Shown here one piece after another: positions 43,381 through 52,800 of a stretch of DNA of 64,000 nt. Source of the DNA: Lachnospiraceae bacterium (lineage in GTDB: Bacteria; Bacillota; Clostridia; Lachnospirales; Lachnospiraceae); NCBI GenBank assembly GCA_017622795.1, contig JAGAQI010000086.1, forward strand, positions 1-64,000, written 5' to 3'. Numbering within the stretch: position 1 is the stretch's first letter; each line of letters opens with the position of its first letter. Below the pieces are notes generated by a model that was not told the origin of the DNA, ran no database searches, and worked only from the letters and a program-made list of their open reading frames with translations. The position numbers and the translations under genes are program-made.

Positions 43381-43749
43381 ATGGGATTGATAACTTGCTC
43401 AAAATGCGGAAGAATATACGACTATGAGAAATATAACGGCATTTGTCCAAAATGTGCCAGATACAACAGAGAAAACTCTGCTGCGGCGGAACACCAGGAG
43501 TACCATGATAAGTATGACGGCGGATACAATCATTCTGCCCAGGATGACCATCATTCCTATCATCAGCGGTATGATAATAATAAGAATCCTCATACAAACC
43601 AGTTATCCGGAAAAAAGATGAATAAAAAGGCAATACTTATTATTGGTATTGTTTTTCTTGTGCTCTTTCTGATTCCGTTTATGGGGCCTCTTGCTATTGT
43701 GATTGCAATTTCAGCAGCTGCTGCATATGCTAAAAGGAAGAAAAAATAA
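43381..43749 (+). CDS. Zinc-ribbon membrane protein, His/Tyr-rich
   Basis: A 122-aa protein. An N-terminal zinc ribbon (CSKCGRIYDY...CPKCARYN, residues 6-28) precedes a low-complexity His/Tyr/Asp-rich segment (about 36-75) and a single hydrophobic C-terminal stretch (about 82-112) with a Lys tail. The layout suggests a small membrane protein with a cytosolic metal-binding head. Function unknown. An RBS-like GGAGAA lies before ATG 43381. Confidence 0.6.
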   Translation: MGLITCSKCGRIYDYEKYNGICPKCARYNRENSAAAEHQEYHDKYDGGYNHSAQDDHHSYHQRYDNNKNPHTNQLSGKKMNKKAILIIGIVFLVLFLIPFMGPLAIVIAISAAAAYAKRKKK

Positions 43750-43772
43750 CAGAACAAACATTCGGTTTTATC

Positions 43773-43820
43773 TTGACATTAAGAAAACGGCGTGGTAATA
43801 TATAGACAAACAAATGTTCT
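43773..43820 (+). promoter_or_regulatory. Promoter with LexA-like operator for the radical SAM repair operon
   Basis: -35 TTGACA (43773-43778), 17-nt spacer, -10 TAATAT (43796-43801). CAAACAAATGTTCT (43807-43820) lies at the expected start site and matches the Gram-positive LexA box CGAACATATGTTCG at 11 of 14 positions. A weaker second match (AGAACAAACATTCG, 43751-43764) is upstream of the -35. Confidence 0.6.
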
Positions 43821-43874
43821 ATTATTAACCCGCCGTTCTTGTATTTAAGGTGGGCTGCTTTATGGGAGGCCGCT

Positions 43875-45416
43875 ATGGATGTCATGGAAAAACTTCAAAT
43901 ACTGGCAGATTCAGCCAAATACGATGTTGCCTGCACCTCCAGCGGGTCCAACCGCAAAGGCGTTGCAGGTGCCATCGGCAATTCCGTGGCTCCGGGTATT
44001 TGCCACACATTTTCGGCAGACGGCAGGTGCATTTCCCTTCTCAAAATTTTGTATACCAATCATTGTATTTTTGATTGTAAGTATTGTATTAACCGTTCTT
44101 CGAATGATGTGCAGCGGGTCAGCTTTACGCCGGAAGAAGTGTGCCGCCTCACCATAGAGTTTTACCGCAGAAATTATATTGAAGGCTTATTTTTAAGTTC
44201 CGGTATCAATCATTCTCCAAATGAGACCATGGCAGAAATTGTAGAAGCCCTTATGCTTCTGCGTGAAAAATATCATTTTAACGGTTATATCCATTGCAAA
44301 GCCATTCCGGGGGCAGACCCCGATTTAGTGGAGCTTGCCGGCTGGTATGCCGATAGAATGAGTGTTAACCTGGAGTTACCAACCACAGAAGGCTTACGCA
44401 CCTTAGCTCCTCATAAAAACCGGAAAAACATTTTACTTCCTATGCGGCAAATACAGTCCGGTATAGAAGAAAATATGCAGGCACTGGGCGTGAATGACAG
44501 CCGGGGCCGTTACTGGTACACAGCAAGAGAGCTCGGGCGCAAAGAAGAAAACTCCACCCTTTTATTAAGAGAAAAATTACGGCAAAAAATTGCCTTGCAA
44601 GAGCATGTGCAGGAAAATATTATTTCCGAAAAAGAACAGAACAGCAAAACAGATGCGCTACCGGCCGTTTTAAGAGAAGATACATTCCACACCGGGATTC
44701 CGGGCTTGCATATGCAAAAAGAGGCTAAATGGGCAAATCAGAGCCATACAGGGCGGTTTGTACCCGCAGGTCAGTCAACGCAGATGATCATTGGTGCAAC
44801 CGGTGAAAGCGATTACCAGATTTTAGCGGTATCCGAGGCATTATATAAAAAGTTTGATTTAAAGCGGGTGTTTTATTCTGCATTCATCCGTGTAAATGAA
44901 GATTCCGCTCTTCCTGTATTGCCGGGCGGTCCTCCGCTAAAACGGGAACACCGTTTGTATCAGGCGGATTGGCTGTTACGCTATTATGGGTTTGAAGCTA
45001 ATGAGTTATTATCCGAGCAACAGCCAAATTTTAATGAATTTTTAGATCCAAAATGTGACTGGGCACTGCGCCATCCGGAACAGTTTCCGGTAGAAGTAAA
45101 CCAGGCAGACTATTATACTTTGCTTCGGGTGCCGGGTATTGGTGTCAGGTCTGCAAGGCGTATTATGCAGGCAAGAAAAACGGCACGCCTGGATTTCAAT
45201 GATTTAAAAAAGGTGGGCGTGGTACTAAAAAGAGCTATTTATTTTATTACCTGCAGCGGTTCTTCTTATTACTCTTTAAAATTATCAGAGGGTATGATAT
45301 TACAAAATCTTTTACTGGCGGAAAAACCGCCAAAGCAGGAAGATACCTGCTTTCAGCAACTTACCCTGTTTGACGGGACTTACCGCGAATTTTTACAGGA
45401 GTGTGGGTCTGCATGA
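43875..45416 (+). CDS. Putative DNA modification/repair radical SAM protein (TIGR03916-like)
   Basis: A 513-aa protein. The radical SAM cysteine motif is CIFDCKYC (about residues 66-73), and the N-terminal AKYDVACTSSGSNRKG is typical of this family. A C-terminal helix-hairpin-helix segment (RVPGIGVRSARRIMQARK) points to DNA binding. Its partner gene follows with an ATGA overlap. The pair is thought to act in DNA repair or modification, but the reaction is unknown. ATG 43875 is 5 nt after GGGAGG (43864-43869); the earlier in-frame start overlaps the promoter region. Confidence 0.85.
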   Translation: MDVMEKLQILADSAKYDVACTSSGSNRKGVAGAIGNSVAPGICHTFSADGRCISLLKILYTNHCIFDCKYCINRSSNDVQRVSFTPEEVCRLTIEFYRRNYIEGLFLSSGINHSPNETMAEIVEALMLLREKYHFNGYIHCKAIPGADPDLVELAGWYADRMSVNLELPTTEGLRTLAPHKNRKNILLPMRQIQSGIEENMQALGVNDSRGRYWYTARELGRKEENSTLLLREKLRQKIALQEHVQENIISEKEQNSKTDALPAVLREDTFHTGIPGLHMQKEAKWANQSHTGRFVPAGQSTQMIIGATGESDYQILAVSEALYKKFDLKRVFYSAFIRVNEDSALPVLPGGPPLKREHRLYQADWLLRYYGFEANELLSEQQPNFNEFLDPKCDWALRHPEQFPVEVNQADYYTLLRVPGIGVRSARRIMQARKTARLDFNDLKKVGVVLKRAIYFITCSGSSYYSLKLSEGMILQNLLLAEKPPKQEDTCFQQLTLFDGTYREFLQECGSA

Positions 45417-46228
45417 AATATGTATTACAATGTGAAGACAGTATCGAGGGTATTTTCTCTGCTGTATATGCAGCCTGGGAATTAAAATACGGTCATGAAA
45501 ATACTGAGTTACAGGTTTTTGGTTTTAAAAACAGCAATATCGAATTGTTTTGCAACTATATTTCGCTGGATCCGGACGCGGAAAAAGCACAGAAGGTGTT
45601 AAATACGATACGCCGTATCTGCTCTGATATGGTATATGAAGCCTTATTCCGAGCAGCCTGTTCCGATGCGGCAGACAAAGCAGATGCCATTTACCGTTAT
45701 ATCCAAACCGCTTTGCGGATGGGAAGCAAAGTGCGAAATCATTTAACAGACCCTGCGGTAGTCCGTGTCATGGAGCTTTCCAGGGCCGTTGGTAATGCAG
45801 AACATCACTATTTGGGATTTCTTCGCTTTATAGAAATTCCGGGTAACATTTTACTTGCCAGATTTGCACCAAAGCCAAGGCTTACGGAGCTAATTATTCC
45901 CCATTTTGTTGACCGCTTTCCGGAGGAACGTTTTGTAATTTGGGACACGGTGCGCAATGAGGCAGGAGTTCATGTCCCGGGGCAAACTTATCTTATGATG
46001 AAACTCACAGAAGGGCAGGTTGCCATGCTTCAACAATATGCAGAAGATAATATGGAGGCAGAGCAACTGTGGAAAACCTTTGTGGAAAATATCAGCATTA
46101 AAGAGCGGGAAAACAAAAAACTGCAACAAAACAATATTCCGTTGCATTTCAGAACCTATATGCCGGAATTCCAACACAACGGATTACCCAAAGCTATTTT
46201 ACAGAAAGGGGAAGAACATGGAGAATAA
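45413..46228 (+). CDS. DNA metabolism partner protein (TIGR03915-like)
   Basis: A 271-aa protein normally found beside the radical SAM protein above. It begins YVLQCEDSIEGIFSAVYAAW and contains a DUF4130-like core (RTRVxxH-like KVRNHLTDPAVVRVMELSRAVGNAEHHYLGFLRF) related to uracil-DNA-glycosylase-associated domains. ATG 45413 overlaps the upstream TGA (ATGA), indicating coupled translation. It is probably the second half of a DNA-lesion repair unit. Confidence 0.8.
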   Translation: MKYVLQCEDSIEGIFSAVYAAWELKYGHENTELQVFGFKNSNIELFCNYISLDPDAEKAQKVLNTIRRICSDMVYEALFRAACSDAADKADAIYRYIQTALRMGSKVRNHLTDPAVVRVMELSRAVGNAEHHYLGFLRFIEIPGNILLARFAPKPRLTELIIPHFVDRFPEERFVIWDTVRNEAGVHVPGQTYLMMKLTEGQVAMLQQYAEDNMEAEQLWKTFVENISIKERENKKLQQNNIPLHFRTYMPEFQHNGLPKAILQKGEEHGE

Positions 46229-47045
46229 AAAATATAAGTTTACCAGGTTTCAGGTCAAGGCAGTCGTGTTTGATATTCAGGAAGAATGCAAACAGTTAAA
46301 ACAGGACCTGGCGGAATCCGGTATAGCCGTTGTTGTTCCCTTTTTTGGACTGCAGGTGGAACAAACCATAAAAGAAATTTTATCCGGAACCGGCGTTCAG
46401 TTTAATGAGTGCCTGTTTCTTACCAATCATCAGCAACATGCTAAACTTGCATCCGAACTTGGCATGGCGGTTGCCGGCTGTATGGAAGGTCATTTTGAAG
46501 TGCCTAAGTCAGTAACACTGCTGGAAGACCCATCAGAAGTATCGGTGAATTATCTGAATCAGGTGTATTGTCATGCGGTGAAGATTCCGGCTACCATTGC
46601 GGAAACGCAACGCTGTTTTATCAGGGAAATGACGGCAGAGGATATGGATTCTCTGTACGAAATATTAACGGATGAAGAAACCGCAAAGTATCTTCCGGCT
46701 AAAGCAGGAACAAAAGAAGAAGAGCTGGAAAAATTGATTTCTTACGTGTCTTGTGTATATTCTTTCTTTGGTTACGGTTATTGGGGTGTTTTTGCAAAAG
46801 AAACCGGAGAACTCATCGGAAGAGCCGGCTTCAAAGAAGGAGAATTTCCGCTGGAAGCGGGTTATGTTATTAAGCGCTCGCATTGGAGTCAGGGGTATGC
46901 CACAGAGGTGCTTACCGAACTGGTGAAATATGCGGAGGAAGAATTAGGATGCACAGAAATTTATGCCAATATTGATGAAAGAAATATCGCATCCCTACGG
47001 GTGGCAGAAAAATGCGGAGTAATATGTAATAGGCTTAGGAAATAA
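46218..47045 (+). CDS. HAD-like domain fused to a GNAT acetyltransferase
   Basis: A 275-aa protein. Residues 1-110 look like a degenerate HAD-like domain (KAVVFDIQEEC, then CLFLTNHQQHAKLASELGMA) without the catalytic DxD. Residues 135-275 are a RimJ-type GNAT domain (CFIREMTAEDMDSLYEI, IKRSHWSQGYATEVLTELV, then NIDERNIASLRVAEKCG). The usual last strand of GNAT is short here. ATG 46218 overlaps the preceding gene by 11 nt and follows AAAGGGGA. Substrate unknown. Confidence 0.75.
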   Translation: MENKKYKFTRFQVKAVVFDIQEECKQLKQDLAESGIAVVVPFFGLQVEQTIKEILSGTGVQFNECLFLTNHQQHAKLASELGMAVAGCMEGHFEVPKSVTLLEDPSEVSVNYLNQVYCHAVKIPATIAETQRCFIREMTAEDMDSLYEILTDEETAKYLPAKAGTKEEELEKLISYVSCVYSFFGYGYWGVFAKETGELIGRAGFKEGEFPLEAGYVIKRSHWSQGYATEVLTELVKYAEEELGCTEIYANIDERNIASLRVAEKCGVICNRLRK

Positions 47046-47063
47046 TCCTGAGCCTATTTTTTT
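47028..47063 (+). terminator. Terminator overlapping the end of the GNAT gene
   Basis: A 13-bp stem with one G-U pair (47028-47040 with 47046-47058) and a run of seven T. The stop codon lies in the loop, so the last codons form part of the stem. Confidence 0.9.
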
Positions 47064-47103
47064 GCCGTAGTTATAGCTAACAACAATCTACAGGCGTAGA
47101 AAA

Positions 47104-47448
47104 TTACTGGCCATTCGTACCGGTACCGTTAGTGTTGGAATTGTCGGCATCATTGCCTGTTATACCATCACCGATGTCATTTACGGCATCACCGACACCG
47201 TCAATTACGTCTTCCGCACCGTTAATCAGTCCGTCGCCTACATCTTCCACGCCGTCCATAATTCCATCGCCAACATTGTCAGGGGCTGTGGTTGGTGCAA
47301 GGGTAGGAGTAGGTGTTACAGTGTTATAGTTTTGAGTTCTGTCTGTAACAGAGTTGTTGTTATTGCCATCCTTATCTCTGCCACAAGCACCAAAGCCGCA
47401 AACCAATAAACAGCAAAGGGCAAGAATGTAAATTCTCTGCTTTTTCAT
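47104..47448 (-). CDS. Small secreted lipoprotein with Gly/Asp repeat tail
   Basis: A 114-aa protein on the minus strand. The signal peptide MKKQRIYILALCCLLVCGFGAC ends in a lipobox-like FGAC. After a Thr/Pro linker the mature part is a degenerate repeat of (D/N)G(V/I)xDVGDG, acidic and glycine-rich. Start at 47448, preceded by AGGAGGT on the minus strand (47452-47460); longer upstream starts are rejected. Function unknown. It is one of very few minus-strand genes in this stretch. Confidence 0.75.
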   Translation of the reverse strand: MKKQRIYILALCCLLVCGFGACGRDKDGNNNNSVTDRTQNYNTVTPTPTLAPTTAPDNVGDGIMDGVEDVGDGLINGAEDVIDGVGDAVNDIGDGITGNDADNSNTNGTGTNGQ

Positions 47449-47608
47449 AAAGCACCTCCTATAGGAAAATTTTGTTTTGACGAGAATTTCGTCTGTATGT
47501 AGTATTTGCGGCTGATAAAATGTTATGCATGGAAAGAATAGTGACAGATAGATTTTTTTTTGGTACAATAAATGTTAGGTTTATTTTGAAAACAGGAGGA
47601 TATCAAAA

Positions 47609-48139
47609 ATGGAAATAGAACGCAAATTTACGATAAAAAAATTACCTGAGAATTTGGAACAGTATGAAAAAAAAGAAATTGAGCAGGCATATTTGTGCAA
47701 TAAACCAACCATCAGAATCCGAAAAAGCAACGAACAGTATATTTTAACGTATAAATCCAGAATCGGGCTGGATTTGCCTGAAACAATAACTTCAAGAACC
47801 TGCGAGGAAGTGGAACTGCCGCTTTCTGAAAAGGCGTACAAGCATTTAAAAGAAAAATCGGACGGAAATGTAATCTCCAAAACCAGGTATTTGATTCCAA
47901 TCGACGAAACTCATAAAATTGAACTGGATGTATTTCACGGATATCTGGAAGGGCTGATTTTTGCCGAAGTGGAATTTGCAAATGAAGAGGAGTCCGCATC
48001 CTATCAGATGCCGGATTGGTTTTTGGAAGATGTGACCTTCGACAAGCGCTACCGGAATTCCTTCTTATCACAGTTTTCCGGGTTGGAAGAACTGCGTGCC
48101 TGGAAGGGAAATCCGCTGGAGACAAATGAACAGGACTAG
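47609..48139 (+). CDS. CYTH domain protein (triphosphate tunnel metalloenzyme)
   Basis: A 176-aa cytoplasmic protein of the CYTH family. The signature ExExK occurs at residues 2-6 (EIERK), with further charged strands (RIRKSNEQYILTYKS, ELDVFHGYLEGLIFAEVEF) lining the tunnel. Bacterial members mostly hydrolyse inorganic triphosphate. RBS ACAGGAGG precedes ATG 47609. The rlmD gene follows after 17 nt. Confidence 0.85.
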   Translation: MEIERKFTIKKLPENLEQYEKKEIEQAYLCNKPTIRIRKSNEQYILTYKSRIGLDLPETITSRTCEEVELPLSEKAYKHLKEKSDGNVISKTRYLIPIDETHKIELDVFHGYLEGLIFAEVEFANEEESASYQMPDWFLEDVTFDKRYRNSFLSQFSGLEELRAWKGNPLETNEQD

Positions 48140-48156
48140 TATAGTATCGGTAAAGA

Positions 48157-49536
48157 ATGGAGAATAAGGCGAACATGAAAAAAGGTGAAGAATGCATCGG
48201 CGTGGTTGTGCGCACCGACTTTCCGAATAAAGGAATTGTAGAATTGGAAGACAGAAAAATCATTGTAAAAAATACTGTACCGGGACAGAAAATCCGTTTC
48301 CGCATTGCCAAACTGAAACAGGGCAAGGGCGAGGGTACATTGCTGGAAGTGGTAGAGCCTGCGGTAAATGAATTACCGCAACCGGCTTGTCCACACTTTG
48401 GAATTTGCGGTGGTTGTGTGTATCAGATGCTGCCATATGAAGAACAGCTGGCGCTGAAAGAAAAGCAGGTCCGTGCCCTTCTTGCTCCGGTGGCGGGAGA
48501 GTATGAATTTCTCGGTATCAAGGGTAGTCCGAAGTTTGCGGAATACAGAAATAAAATGGAATTTTCCTTTGGAGATGAAGTGAAAGGCGGCGAACTGATG
48601 CTGGGACTTCACAAAAGGGGAAGTTTTTATGATATTGTGGATGTGAGAAATTGTACCTTAGTGCATCCGGATTTCAGAAAAATTCTGGTTTGCGTGTTGG
48701 AGTTTTGCAGAGAGCGGAATTTGCCGTATTATCACAAAATGAGTCATGAAGGCTATTTACGCCATTTGTTAGTCCGCCGCGCGGAAAAAACGGGAGAAAT
48801 CCTGGTGAATTTAGTCACAACATCCCAAATGTCAGTAGACATGCAGCCTTTAAAGGAGCGTTTACTGGCTCTTCCTCTTAATGGAAGCTTTGCGGGAATT
48901 ATTCACAGTATTAATGATGGTTTGGCAGACGTGGTCCGCAGTGAAGAAACCCATCTTTTATACGGCAAAGAATATTTTTATGAAGAGATTTTAGGCCTGC
49001 GGTTTAAGATTTCCATCTACTCCTTTTTCCAGACCAATTCCCTGGGAGCAGAGGTGCTTTACAGCCAGGCAAGAGATTTTATCGGCATGGGAAGCCGTAA
49101 GGTAGTGTTTGATTTATACAGCGGTACCGGAACGATTGCCCAGCTGATGGCTCCGGCAGCGGAAAAGGTCATTGGTGTGGAAATTATTGAAGAAGCAGTG
49201 GAAGCGGCAAAAGAAAACGCAGCAGGTAACGGTCTTACTAATTGTGATTTCATTGCAGGTGATGTATTAAAGGTATTGGATACCATCGAAGAAAAACCGG
49301 AGTACATTATTTTAGACCCACCCCGGGACGGCATCCATCCGAAGGCACTGCAGAAAATCATTGCTTACGGTGTGGATCGCATGGTTTACATTTCCTGTAA
49401 GCCAACCAGCCTGGCAAGGGATTTGGAGGTATTAACTGCCGGTGGCTACAAGGTGGAAAAGGTGGCATGCGTGGATATGTTTCCGCAAACTGCCCAGGTA
49501 GAGACGGTATGTTTATTGAAAAAAGAGGGGATGTAA
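48157..49536 (+). CDS. rlmD: 23S rRNA (uracil-C5)-methyltransferase RlmD/TrmA family
   Basis: A 459-aa SAM-dependent RNA methyltransferase. An N-terminal TRAM-like domain is followed by the Fe-S cysteine motif CPHFGICGGC, then a Rossmann domain with DLYSGTGTIAQLM, the DPPRDGIHP motif and the catalytic cysteine in VYISCKPTSLARDL. It methylates uridine C5 in 23S rRNA (U1939 or U747 type; many Firmicutes have several paralogues). ATG 48157 has little RBS in front and ATG 48175 is an alternative start. Confidence 0.88.
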   Translation: MENKANMKKGEECIGVVVRTDFPNKGIVELEDRKIIVKNTVPGQKIRFRIAKLKQGKGEGTLLEVVEPAVNELPQPACPHFGICGGCVYQMLPYEEQLALKEKQVRALLAPVAGEYEFLGIKGSPKFAEYRNKMEFSFGDEVKGGELMLGLHKRGSFYDIVDVRNCTLVHPDFRKILVCVLEFCRERNLPYYHKMSHEGYLRHLLVRRAEKTGEILVNLVTTSQMSVDMQPLKERLLALPLNGSFAGIIHSINDGLADVVRSEETHLLYGKEYFYEEILGLRFKISIYSFFQTNSLGAEVLYSQARDFIGMGSRKVVFDLYSGTGTIAQLMAPAAEKVIGVEIIEEAVEAAKENAAGNGLTNCDFIAGDVLKVLDTIEEKPEYIILDPPRDGIHPKALQKIIAYGVDRMVYISCKPTSLARDLEVLTAGGYKVEKVACVDMFPQTAQVETVCLLKKEGM

Positions 49537-49566
49537 CCTCTTACAAAAATCAATGTAAGTTATGAA

Positions 49567-49608
49567 AGAAAAGACGAGTATGCTTAAAAAGCACCTCGTC
49601 TTTTCTTA
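49567..49608 (+). terminator. Terminator after rlmD
   Basis: A 12-bp stem (AGAAAAGACGAG, 49567-49578, with CTCGTCTTTTCT, 49595-49606) ending in the T-rich arm. It isolates the pectin module that follows. Confidence 0.85.
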
Positions 49609-49692
49609 ATCCTTTTAGTGAAAAGTACCAAAAAGCGAATTGAAATTTCGGCAAATATAGAGAAATTGACTTTATTTGTACGAAAATTGCGA

Positions 49693-49729
49693 TGTAAGCA
49701 TTTACGGAAAAGAGAAAATATGGTAAACT
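49693..49729 (+). promoter_or_regulatory. Promoter/operator of the pectinesterase gene
   Basis: The dyad TGTAAGCATTTACG (49693-49706) is a LacI/CcpA-family type operator whose right half forms the -35 box (TTTACG, 49701-49706). A 17-nt spacer ends in TATGG and is followed by -10 TAAACT (49724-49729). The same arrangement occurs before the pectate lyase gene. A repressor here would block the -35. Confidence 0.65.
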
Positions 49730-49826
49730 TGGAAGTAACTTGTGGGACTTGTGCGCCCTTCTGGCAGAGGGAGAAAGTACCACAGGAATATTTCATCCGC
49801 AAAGCGGATAGATAGGAGCGGGCATA

Positions 49827-52800
49827 ATGAGAAAATTATGGAAAAAAGTACTTGCAGGCCTTTTGGTTGCAGGTATGATGCTGACACCTGTGGCAGGTCG
49901 TGGCATCGAAATCGCATTTGCTGAAGAAACAGCAGCTGCAGACGGTTCCGTTGTTTATGATTTTACAGACGGTTCCATTATCCCTACCGATACAGATGGT
50001 AAATCCGATGTTACTTCCGGTAATCTGACGGTCAAGGTTGGTACACAGAATGCGTACAAGTATAACGGCGCACAGCATGGTGTAGAATTTAAGGTTGGCA
50101 ATACTATTGAAATCAAGGTAGACGGTCCTACCAAGATTGAAGTAGGTGACTGCCAGTATTCCGGTAATGATACACTTACCATGACAAGTGCTGATGGTAC
50201 ATGGACACAGACAGTAGATGCTAAGAAGGGTTGCCAGCACAATGACGGCAGCGTGGTTGTATTTGAATACGACGGCGGAGCAAACACCTTAGTTCTTGGC
50301 TTTGAAGCAAAGTGTTATATTCCAAAGATTACCACAACACCTATTAAGACAAGAGATTTAACTCCTGTTACTTACGATTTTACAGATGGTTCCATTATCC
50401 CTACTGATACAGACGGTAAGTCCGATGTTACTTCCGGTAATCTGACAGTAAAGGTTGGTACACAGAATGCGTACAAGTACAATGGCGCACAGCATGGTAT
50501 TGAATTCAAAGTTGGTAATACCATCGAAATCAAGGTAGACGGTCCTGCAAAGATTGAAGTAGGTGACTGCCAGTATTCCGGTAATGATACACTTACAATG
50601 ACAAGTGCTGACGGTGCATGGACACAGACAGCAGATGCCAAGAAGGGCTGCCAGCACAATGACGGCAGTGTTGTTGTTTTTGAGTATCAGGGAGGAGCAA
50701 ACACCTTGGTTCTTGGTTTTGAAGCGAAGTGCTATATTCCAAAGATTACAGTAACACCTGTAGCAGCAACCTTGGTTGGTGAAGCTGAGAGCTTTACCTT
50801 TATGTACGATGAAATGGCTGTTGACGGTGTTGTTGCAACCGGTCTTTATAAGTTTGCAGACAGTGAACTTCTTTTGGCCGGTCAGACTGTAGATGGTGTT
50901 ATTACACAGTACACAGTGAAGAGCGGTAAGACAATCACAGTAAACGGTAAGACATATGATACTTATACCTCCGGTAAGAGACACGCAGATGTTAATAATA
51001 TCTTTACTCTTCCTGGTGAAGGCGATGGTTGTTTAACCGTATTCAAGCCTGCTGATAAGGGTATGATGACAGTATACTTCAATTCCACCTCCTTCATCAG
51101 AGTTCACGATTTCAATAACGACGGAACCAAGAACGGTTACGTTGATGCTGAAGTAGGACTTACAGAATACTCCTTTGAAGTAAAACCTGGACATACTTAT
51201 GTAATGTCCACTACAGGTAAGACTAATAACATGTTCTATGGCGGTTACAGCTATGTTGTAGATGAAAAGGTTAGCGTACCTGTAACAGTAACTAATGTTG
51301 ATGCAACTGTTACCGATACATTAAAGATTGAACTTGTGGATGCACAGCTGGGTGGTAAGCCTATCGCACTTAATACAGCCGGTGCTACACTTGACCTTTT
51401 AAAGGGACATACCTATAAGGTATCTACTAATGACGGTGGTGTTAAGGCACTCATCGGTGAGGTTGATACATTCGTTGCTGCAGAAGACGGCGTAACAATT
51501 ACCCTGAATAATGTTCCTGACCTTACTCTCACCGGTAAGATCGTAGGAACAGATGCTTCCGCTGTTACAAAGCTTACATTTACCAATATGGTTAACGGTA
51601 CAGCTTATGAAGCAACTCTGAAAGAAGGTACTTATACTGTTTCCTTAAAGCCGGGTGAATATAACACCGGTGTTGAAACAACAAACGGTGGTGTTACTTA
51701 CGATAGAGTATCCGTAAAAGAAGATGTTGAAAATACAAATGATGTATATGTAGAAGTTGTTGATTTAACTGTAAAGCGAGAGTATTCCTATACAGAAATC
51801 GCAAATCTTGAAAAGACCGGTTCCGTTGCAGTAGAAAACGGAAAGGCTCATTGTGTCGGCCGTGCAGGTGACACAGTTATTGTTCCGGTTAGCGGAAAGT
51901 CTAAGATTGTTGTGAATGCATATTATGCAGCTGATTTCACAATGAATGGCGAGCAGATGATTTGTAATTCCGGAACAACATCCACAATTGATGCTTATGA
52001 GCAGATTGTAGACAGCGATGTTACCATTACTTTTAACGGTACTTCTTATCTGACAAGCATTGTGGTACTTCCACTTGTTGAGTTCAAGAGTGAAATCAAC
52101 GTACCTGGTGATTATGCTACATTAAACGAAGCTTCCGATGCTATTCTTGCTATGACAGACAGACCGGAAGGTGAAGCCGGCAGAGTAACCATCAACCTGA
52201 AAGCAGACCTCTTTGAACAGGTTGTTATGAATGCTCCGTATGTTACTCTCAAGGGTAACGGTCATACCATCTCCTGGTACTATGGTGTTGGTACACTTTA
52301 TTACTCTGTAGATCCTGGTACAGGTCTGTACAATAAGAGACTTGCTATGGATAAGTACTCCTATGCAGAAGGTAACGGAAATCTTTGGGGTGGTGTGTTC
52401 ATCGTAAGAGGTGACAATTTCATCGCAGAAGATACTACATTCTTAAATACTTACAACTACTACTTAACAGATGCAGAAAAGACCGATATTGCAGGCACTG
52501 CTTTAGCTACAGACAGACTTGCAGAAGGTGCTGATGTAGCAGCTTATGCATACAAGGAAAGATCCAATGCTTTCTACATTGAAGCAAACAACATTGCAGT
52601 ATACAACTGTAAGATTCTTTCTTCCCAGGATACCCTTGGTAGAAATGGTTCTGCGAATAACGGATACCATGTATACTTCAAGGATTGTGTAATCGGTGGT
52701 AATACCGACTACATCTGTGGTGAATTTGCCGCTGTATTTGATAATTGTGAATTACAGTGGAAGACATTTGCCAACGACGCAAACAACAATGCTAAGGTTG

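Noticed and set aside
49836..50984. Minus-strand ORFs opposite the pectinesterase repeats
   Set aside because: They are antisense shadows; their repetition simply mirrors the duplicated modules on the plus strand.
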